From: Ostrinia nubilalis | Lineage: Eukaryota > Arthropoda > Insecta > Lepidoptera > Crambidae | Direction: 5' to 3' | Assembly: GCF_963855985.1 (NCBI RefSeq) | Contig: NC_087111.1 | Location: 191,001-255,000, forward strand | Length of the DNA stretch: 64,000 bases | Shown: positions 54,801 to 63,800 of the stretch, piece by piece | How the letters are laid out: the number at the start of each line of letters is the position of its first letter | How positions within the stretch are numbered: position 1 is the stretch's first letter | Notes under the pieces: model-generated | Told to the model about the DNA's origin: nothing | The model's input: the letters and a program-made list of their open reading frames with translations, nothing else | Databases searched by the model: none | Position numbers and translations under genes: made by a program

Positions 54801-57800
54801 TTCTTTCTTTCTTTCTTTCTTTCTCTACCGAATGTCGGCCTGCAAAAACTTAACAAAAATGTCACATTAAATAAATTAAAATTAAAAAGGTGTCCATTAA
54901 TAAAATCATAATAATATTACATGCTTGTCAGGTACACATTTATTTACATTGTTTATTTAAGTCAAAATATTATTTCATGTCATAAAAGCACTCTCCAACA
55001 AGCCAGCGTTTTAATTTACGTAAAAACAAAGTAGTAGGTAATTGAGTAGCGAAGACAGTGGCACCAACTGGTAAGCGCTAAAGTGGCAGGAGGACTATCG
55101 CATTTGCACTCATCAAGATGGCGCCACTGTAGAGTAAGGTCCTGTCAATCGCCAGGGGTGCCAACTGTTAAGTATAGAAACGATAGCCCTCATTGTGAAG
55201 AATCTAAAACGTTAAAATAACGGTATCGTTATAGCCAGTGAACTGCTGTCGTAGTGACATTAACGTAATGTCAATGTCACACTAGAAACGTCAGAATAGA
55301 GGGACGTGTAATTACGTGGGAATTGTATTTAAAAATGAGGCAATCTAATGTGAAAGTTCAGTGTTTTATTTATGACAATAGATCTACCGGCCTCTAACAC
55401 TACATAGTCAAACGATTCTGAAATGTCAAGTGGCGAAAATCGGAATTAAAAACCCAGTGATTAATGGTTATCCAACATGGCAAAATTCGGAACTAATAAT
55501 CCAGTTGATAGTAGCGCCCTCCTATTATGATAGCTGGCACGGTTCAGCGTTGGAAAAAAATAGTAGCATTCGAGAGGTACGCGTACTATACGCGTGTCCT
55601 GAGGGAGATATTTATTTAATTTTTACATAGTATTTAAAATAAAGTCGCTCCCGCTATCTGTTCGCTTAGGTCTTTTAAAACTACGCAACGGATTTTAATG
55701 CGGTTTTCAGCCAAAGATACTGATTCAAGAGGAACTTTTGCTAGGTCGGGGCGGGTCGTTTTAGGTAAATTACTTCAGAATTTTATTACCATTGTCACTG
55801 CATTTCACCAGGCCACATGGTGCGAATAATACTTACGAAATTCCAGAGACTGGTATCATCGCTTAAAAATAGTAATAAGAAATGTTGTTGACAAAAAACG
55901 AAGATTCAGATAAACATATTCACATACATATTTCTTACTTTGAAATATACGTAGGATGCACGCTATATACGCGAGTAATTTATTATGCATGCAACAAAAA
56001 CCTCGTGATCATACATTTCCTATTCACGAGACGAGCGTGTTAATTGATTATAAACATTAAAATAAACCTTGAATTTTATATGTTATCAGAAAGTAACAAA
56101 TAATGAAAAATCCTTAGGCCTAAATAGTAATTGAAATAAAATAATGATCATCTAATAATATTTATTAATTAATAGTAATTTAAAGCAGAACGTTTCAATA
56201 ACAGTAGGTATTGCACATAGCAGCTATGCAATTAGTGAATGACCTCAGACTATATCAAAATTACCATTCGTTCGAGTGACTAAGTAACTGTTTTGCACCT
56301 TTTTATGCGATGACTTTGTATAAAACACGTCACGCGGACGACTTCAGTCATTGCAAAGTCGAATTGCACTGTAACGTCGCACTCGCACAGTCTCGGTTGT
56401 TTTTCAAATAAAATAACAGGAATTGTGTTAATATGTTGTCGTTTCTGTGGAAGAAGTACCTGGCGGAATATTTCAGTTTCTACCTGAAAGATGTTAGAAT
56501 GCTTTATGAGTAATTTTTGTAGTTGTTGTGTTGCAGTATTATTATTTTTTGTCTATGCTATGTGCATTGTGCATATCTGGAAAGAGCATGTTACTCAGAA
56601 ATGGATTATTTAGTAAGGTTATCCTACGGGAGTCAAAAAAGTCGGGGTGGAATGTGATAATAACGCAAATGAATGACGTTAAATGTTTTGCCGCGCAATT
56701 TGGCTAGGTATTTTTGAATACATAGATATATCACTGTCACTGAGTGCAGCGAGACAATATTGTTACCCATTTATTGGCGCGGACTGTACGAATTGATGTA
56801 ATTACCAAAAGCAGTCCAATTAAAGTCTGCATGTAAATGTTTCTCTCTGTGGAAGGTTGCAATTATTAATATGGAATATGACATAGAAAATATTAAAACG
56901 GCGATTCCGTTTGCAATAGCCTTTCCCGTCTTCGTTTGATACAGGAGCTAGTTTTAAATTTAAATACGAGGATTATTCAATAATGTATTGTATCTAGCTA
57001 TATAAAAGGCTACAACAACTATCTCTCCGCAGGTATCGATCCTGGAGATCAGCGACTCGACTCAGTGCACCACTCGCTCGGGCTCGCCGCTGCTGCCGAC
57101 GCCGCGTAAGTCCGCGCTCAAGGGGCCCGGCGCCGCGCGCAAACACGACTCCATCAAGTTCGACCTCAGCAACCTCGAACCCGCTCCCACCAGCGACGAC
57201 GAACTAACTCTACACTACTCCGACACCTCCAGCACTCAGTCGCCCTCCCCGAGAAAGGGAATCCACTCTCGAAGCAGCAGGATGCTGGAGAAATCCCTCG
57301 GGACGTCCCCGGATGTGTCTCGTAGAAGCAGGAGCACCCTCACCGCGGTGTCTCCCGAATCTCCCCGCAGGAAGTCCAGTCGAGGCACGCTTATCCTCCA
57401 GAAAGCGCTGGACGCATCTCAAAGCGACGACGGCTACTCGCGCCGCACCACCAGGACCTTGACCGATCGTAGCGCCGACGCGACAGTAGCCTCTGCTTTC
57501 CGCACCCGTACGCTATCTCCGCGGTCCCCGGCTCAAAACCTGGAAACCTACTCCATCGTCGACCTGGTGTCGATGGACTCGAATGAATCCGGGAGATCGA
57601 CGTCGGTGTACAATTCCGCCGGGTCCATCGACAGCAGCGCCACCGCGTTCGGGACGCCTCAGAACAGCATCGGTAGACGAACCAGGTCCACTATCGATCC
57701 CAGCACCTTGCTCGGGTCCAGTACGCCGTACGTCAAACCTACGAGAAGTTCGTCATTGAAGTCGCAGGGTTCGCGGAAGAGTTCTATCAAAAACTCCACA

Positions 57801-60800
57801 AACGTATCCACGAGGAGCTCGGGCCCCGCTCGCCGATCAAAGTCGTTAACAACCCCTGAGAATTCTCGAGATACTCAAAGGCATATCTCGGTCAACAGCA
57901 CCCGGATATCCCGCGCCTCGAAGAGCCGGTCGCGGATCAACGACACCGATTTGATGCTGATATCGTCGAGCGATATCTCGCAGATGGAGGACGCCTCGCC
58001 GCTGTCGTCGAGACGCGTCAGTCAGAAGTCCCCGCAGAATAGTCCCGCGCCGACTCGTAAAAGTTCCCGCAGGAGCGGCGGAGACGCCACGCCCGATGGC
58101 AGCGAGAAGGAAAATCAAGGTACCAGCACGCCGCAAAACAGACACAGCCCTGAGGAGGCCGGCACGCCTGTCCTCAGCATCCAAAGTCTGCTAGATTCGA
58201 GCCAGAGCTCCTTCGCTTCCCAGAACTCGTCCAGGAAGGGACGAGGCGGCTCCAAGCGCAAGACGATCGGCGTCATAAGGTCGCAGCCGCGCGGCCGGCC
58301 CGGGGTCAAGTCTAAATCCCTGAGCTTCACGGCGAGGAGGGGTCTGCTGAGACTGAGCAAGGATTCCTCGTTAGCTTCGGACAAAACTGACGAGGGCGCT
58401 CCGAAGCCTAGCAACGAAAAGATGGTCACCCCGAAGAGCGCCGTCAAATTAGTCCAGGAGGCGGTCAAGAACAAACACTCCACCGCGAAGAAGCCGCAGT
58501 CGAAGCGCTCGATCATCGACGACCTGAACGAGTCCGACATCGTCAAGCAGCTGTTCAGCAGCCCCGTCAAAAGGAAGCTGTCTCAAAGCATGACGGAGTT
58601 CTCGAGGAAGCAGCTGTTCGACGACGACGATGACGTCGTCGTCAACAGGAGGCCAACGCGCAACACGATCGCGGTGGCCAACCGGACGCCGGATAACTCC
58701 ATCTTGGACCGCACGGAGCCGATCACCCCCGAAGTCTTCGTCAGCCCGATCGGCACGCCTGCCGACAGCCCCAATCTATCCGGAATAAAGAGACTGTTCC
58801 GCAAGAATACACCGAATAACGATCTCCGAAACGTTAGAGGAGTCAAAGGCTTGTTACGCACGCCTCGAACCAGAAGGTCTATCAAGAACGACCTGTCCGA
58901 CGTCGCCGGAATAAAGCAAGTGTTCGCGAAGTCGCCCAAAAACCGCTTGAGTGACGTCAGAGTGAAGGAAGTGTTCGCGGAGGGACCCAAAAACGATTTG
59001 CGACGCGTCTCGGGAGTGAAATCTCTGTTCCGATCGCAGAAGGAGCGCGCGTCGCCGAGGAACGATTTGACCGACGTTCGAGGCGTTAAGAACCTATTCC
59101 AAAGAAGCAGTCCCCGAAACGATCTGCGCAGAGTGTCGGGTGTCAAGAAAACTATGAGGAAAAATTCGCCCAAAAACGATTTGTCCGACGTGCGAGGCGT
59201 CAAGAAGTTGTTCAAGGGATCAAAAGCGAGGAACGACCTGAATGACGTCAGCGGAGTCGAGGAACTTTTCAACGAATCGGGTCATTCCGTGCCAGAATCG
59301 GAGCGGCTGTTCGATCAGCTGCTGGGCAAGCCGCCGATCAAGGCAGTCTACTCGAAGAGCTTTGCAAAGAAGACTACGGCACCTAAAACCAGGGCGCGCG
59401 CCGCAAAGTCTTTGCACGCGTCGATCGACGTCATCACCAATAACGTGGAGGATTGGCTGGAGCGCGAGTTGCAGAAACGTCTGCACAAGGACGACGTGCC
59501 CAAGGCGGTGTCTAAAGGTGAATTTTTATTTTAATGTGAATTTTAATTTATTTTATTTTATTATATTTTTTTGCCCCTGCGTACAAGGCACCCACTGAAA
59601 ACCAGTGTCTTGGCACTGGGCAGTAAAATGTCAACTGTCAAGATAATACTTAGTGGGTGCCCTCTTTGGCAACATTTTTTTTTTCTCCGCCTCATTGTTT
59701 TTGTGCTTTTTAGTTGTCAAATAAATAATTTTTCTTTCTTTCTAAAGAGCTTCAGAAGCTGAGTACAGCAACAGTGGAAGGCGCTGAACCGTTGCGGACC
59801 TCGCGCGTCCGTACTAGTACCGTGGCGCGGGCCGAAGTCTCGGTAAGTGCTGTTTATTTGTTTATTTATTTATTTATTGTTGAAGATTTACCAACAACAT
59901 ATCAATTTACATGCATCGTTACATTATTAGAAAGCTAGAATCCAAAAGATATGCCTTTACAGGTAAATACAGCATTCAAAGAAAATAAGCTTGCCGACAG
60001 AAAAAAAAAGAACAGATTTTAACCAATTTATTACACACTAGCTTTCCGCCCGCGGCTTCGCCCGCGTGGAATTTTGTCTGTCACAGAAAAACTTTATCGC
60101 GCGCGTCCCTGTTTCAAAAACCGGGATAAAAACTATCCTATGTTCTTTCCCGGGACTCAAACTATCTCTATGCCAAATTTCATCAAAATCGGTTGCGAGG
60201 TTTAAGCGGGAAAGCGTAACAGACAGACAGACAGACAGACAGACAGAGTTACTTTCGCATTTATAATATTAGTTGGGATAAAGAAAAAAAAACAAATTTT
60301 AACAAAACAATCCAAATAGTTAAATTAATAATAACTCAGTAAAAATAAAATTTGGCAACAGTTCCTTATTTAGCCATTAGCTACACACAACTTCAAGTAG
60401 CTCATGCATTTTTTCTTGAATGAACGGTCTGAATCCAGGAAGATGTCGATGCCATGGTCGTTGACGTCGTTGTAAGTACGCATACATCGATACAATTTGT
60501 TCAAAAAGGTGACAGGTCACAAGGTCGGAGCTAGACCGGCCTATTCGAGATCCGAAGAACGCCGGTTCGAATTCCGTCGTTCGTTGGACTGTTATGGTTA
60601 ATCCACGAATCATAGAGATGCCTAAACTGAATTGTCCCAACAAACTCATTGACAGGGGGGCGGGGTATTGACGATGGCGCCCCGCTGTCAATGTCACGGG
60701 TAGGACAGTTCAGTATATTGGGTCTATAATAAATTATTTAGCTTAGAGGGGTTAACGGCTTGTTGTGTTAAAAATTACTAATATTGTTTTGTTTCAAAAA

Positions 60801-63800
60801 AAAAAATAGAAAAAAGGGTTTGTCGTCGATGACTATAGTCTGGTCTGTCTGGAATTTTGTCCAATGACCCCAAGCTACTCATCCTTATCGCTCGCGCGTA
60901 ATTAGGTTGCCGTCGCGCTCGCACACTCACTGCGGGCGCCCGTCGCACAGTCGCGACAGCAATATAATTACGCGCGAGCGATAAGGATGGGTAGCTTGGG
61001 GTCATTGGACAAAATTCTACGTGCTCATAGACCCGGCTTTAGACAAATCGATTATTATAGAAGAAAAAAATGGTTAAAATTGAAGTATTTTTTCCACCCC
61101 CAGCACTCGCAGCGCAAGAAGTCCGCGTCCGAGTTGTACGGCGCGCACACGCTGCCGCTCAAGAAGCGCTCGCTGGCGGACGCGCCGGACACCGCCCCGG
61201 ACGGCCCGGACGCGCCGGACAGGCTCAGCCTGCCGCTGAAGAAGCGCGCCGTGGTGCACTCCACGCCCGTCAAGGGCCGCGCGCGCACCACCTTGAATGC
61301 CTCCGAGCTCGGCCGCGTCTCGCCCATACAAGCCGCCGATACTTCCTTGAGGTAATCTTATCATCATCATCATCATTTCAGTCATAGGACGTCCACTGCT
61401 GAACGTAGGCCTCCCCCAATGCTCTCCATGTTACCCGGTTAGTAGCGGCTTGCGTCCAGCGCTTTCCTGCTACCTTTATGATGTCGTCAGTCCACCTTGT
61501 GGGTGGACGTCCCACGCTGTGTTTTCCGGTACACGGTAATATACTCGCTAAAATAGCAAGACAGGTCTTAACGCGACGTTTATTAATGAGTTTCATTATG
61601 TTCTCAACGTCAAGCCGTGAGTACATAATGGAACGCGAAAGTTTAAAATCTTATGTAATATACTCACGCCCGCCCGTTTTTAAAAGATAATTCATTCTAG
61701 TTCTGAATACAGAGTTAGTTTTCTAGAGACACCATGTATCAATCGAAAAGTCCACATTTGAACAGCTTTTAGAAAATATTTGTAGTATCGCCTACGTATC
61801 CTATTTATTTTATCGGAGTTATAATAAAAACATTCATATTTTCAGATCTGAATCAACATTGGCAATTTCGGAGCCGAAACCGACTAAAGCCAAGCGAACC
61901 ACTAAAGCTGCCGTTGAAATCGAAGCACCCAAACAAGCTGCGAAGTCCCCGCCCAAAGCCAACGCTTCGAAATCTTCACCCAGGCGAGCTCCTGAGCCTC
62001 GCGCTACGCGAGCTCGCGGCGCCAAGGCCGACCGCTCGCAAACTCAAACCAAGAAACGACGCACATCTCTAGTTATCTCTAAAAAGTCGCCCGTCATGAG
62101 CCCCAAACCCGCGCCCAGGACGAAAAGAGGAAAGGCCGAACCGCAGCCAGATTCGCCGCTCAAACCCCAGCCGAAACAGACTCGAGGCAGAGCGGCTCAG
62201 CCGCCGTCTCCGAAGCCTAGCCCGAAGAAAACCAGAGGAAAAGCCACTCAACCCCAGTCTCCGATTAAATCTAGCCCCAAGAAGAGAGGCAAACCGACCC
62301 GCACGCCGTCGCCGCCCAAACCGAGCCCGAAGAAAAGAGGCACCCGCAAACAGGAAGACAAACCGGCGACACCTAAACGACCCACCCGAGCTAAAGTGCA
62401 AAAAGCTTCGGTTGTCGTGGGCAAACCCTCGCCTAAGATGAAGCCGCAAGCGAAATCCAAAAGCGAAGCGAAAGTTACCATGAGCGAGTCGCCTAAAACG
62501 AAACGGCAAGTCGCAAGTCGGGCTGCGAAAACCCAAGATCAAGTCAATAGTCCGCGAAAGTCACGCAAAACTGCGGCTAGCGAAAAAAGTGTCGAGCGAG
62601 TCGAAATCAAATCGAGACGCAGGAAAGTGGAATCTCCCAAAAAATCTCCGCAGCCGGCCCGGACGCGCCGGGCGGCCGAAAATGAACCTAAGAGCAAGAG
62701 GAGCAAAGCCGTCAGCGAATCTGATAAAAATCCCGAGCCGGAAAAGAAGGGGAGAAAAGGGCGGAAAACTCAAGTCGTAGAAGAAAAGCCTGAACCAAAG
62801 AGAACTCGTAAGACTCAGGACGAGTCAAAGAGGACGGTCGCGAAGGAGTCGCCGAAACCGATTCGATCCCGCGGCAGGAAGCTCGAGGCCCAGGAGAGCG
62901 TTCAGTCGGAGCCCCCGACGAGAACCCGGCGGGGGAAAGGCAGCGACAACGCCACCGTCATACCCGAAGTCGCGTCTCGGAAGCGCAAAACCACCGCGGA
63001 GAACGTCATACCTGCCAAAGTGACCAAAACCAGCGCCAAGGAGGTCGTCGAGACCAAGTCCCGGCGAGGGCGGAAGACGACCATCGAGACCGTCGAGGTT
63101 GAGACGGGCAGCGTCAGGCAAAAACGCTCCGTAATTAAAGACAGCAAGGTCTCTATTAGCTCGCGCAAGAACCAGGACGGCAGCCGCGTTGAAAACGTGC
63201 GGACGGTGCGCTCGCGCAAGCTCGTGGTGACCGCCGTGGAGACCAGCGCCCCTAAACCGAAGGCCGCGAGGGGCGGGAAAGTAAGTCTTTTAGTCTTAAC
63301 AAATTATAAGGCTGGTTTTAGAGTCACGCTGACGCACGCTGACCGCCGAAATGTATGAAGCGTCGGCGCCGAGCGATCAGCGTCACTCAGGAACGTTCCC
63401 TTCAATTACATACATATTGATCTGTCAGCGCCGACGATCAGCGAGCGGTCAGCGCGATTCTAAAATCCGCCTTACTATGGAAACATAAAAATGAACTATA
63501 AAAGATAACAACAAGACAACTTAGCGTTAACAAATGCATTCGCAGGCATCAATGACTAATTCTTTTGTTGGTGATATGTATTTGATGCCTCCGACTGCAT
63601 TTGTGAATACGTAGGCTGAGTTGCACCATCTTCTTTTAGGTCACATATTTTATATTGACTGTCATAAATCTGCAGACATTTTTCTTTTGATTTTGTGACG
63701 ATGAATGAACTTTACGAAAGTTATTATTGTTTGCAGGCAACTGCCAAAGAAAATGAAACAAAAACCAACACTCGGAAAAAGAAGACTGAATCATCGCCTG

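Larger units (their letters stand above)
49470..54828 (+). mobile_element. Intact non-LTR retrotransposon (CR1/Jockey-superfamily type)
   Basis: A 5' UTR with a tRNA-like segment, two intact frames, a 3' UTR with the GAAAACCAGCGTCGTGGTGC hairpin, AATAAATGTA and a CTTT repeat tail. The 5' edge is uncertain; CTCTA near 49480 and just after the tail could be a short target duplication. Both frames are uninterrupted, so the copy may be young. It is sense to its host gene. Confidence 0.85.
49392..55044. mobile_element. Composite nested insertion in MITE-B
   Basis: The left edge AAATAGAAATAGAAATCTTT looks like the reversed 3' tail of a minus-strand retroelement; 54829-55044 would be its remaining body. 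The plus-strand intact LINE sits inside. Order of events: MITE-B, then the antisense retroelement (AGTAG duplication), then the LINE. Confidence 0.6.

Noticed and set aside
58115..59272. Minus-strand frames of 151 and 229 codons opposite Ki-67-like exon 8
   Set aside because: Shadows of a long GC-rich exon; no splice or family support on that strand.
62069..63219. Minus-strand frames opposite exon 11
   Set aside because: Shadows of the Lys/Arg/Ser-rich coding strand (Phe/Leu/Arg-rich composition).
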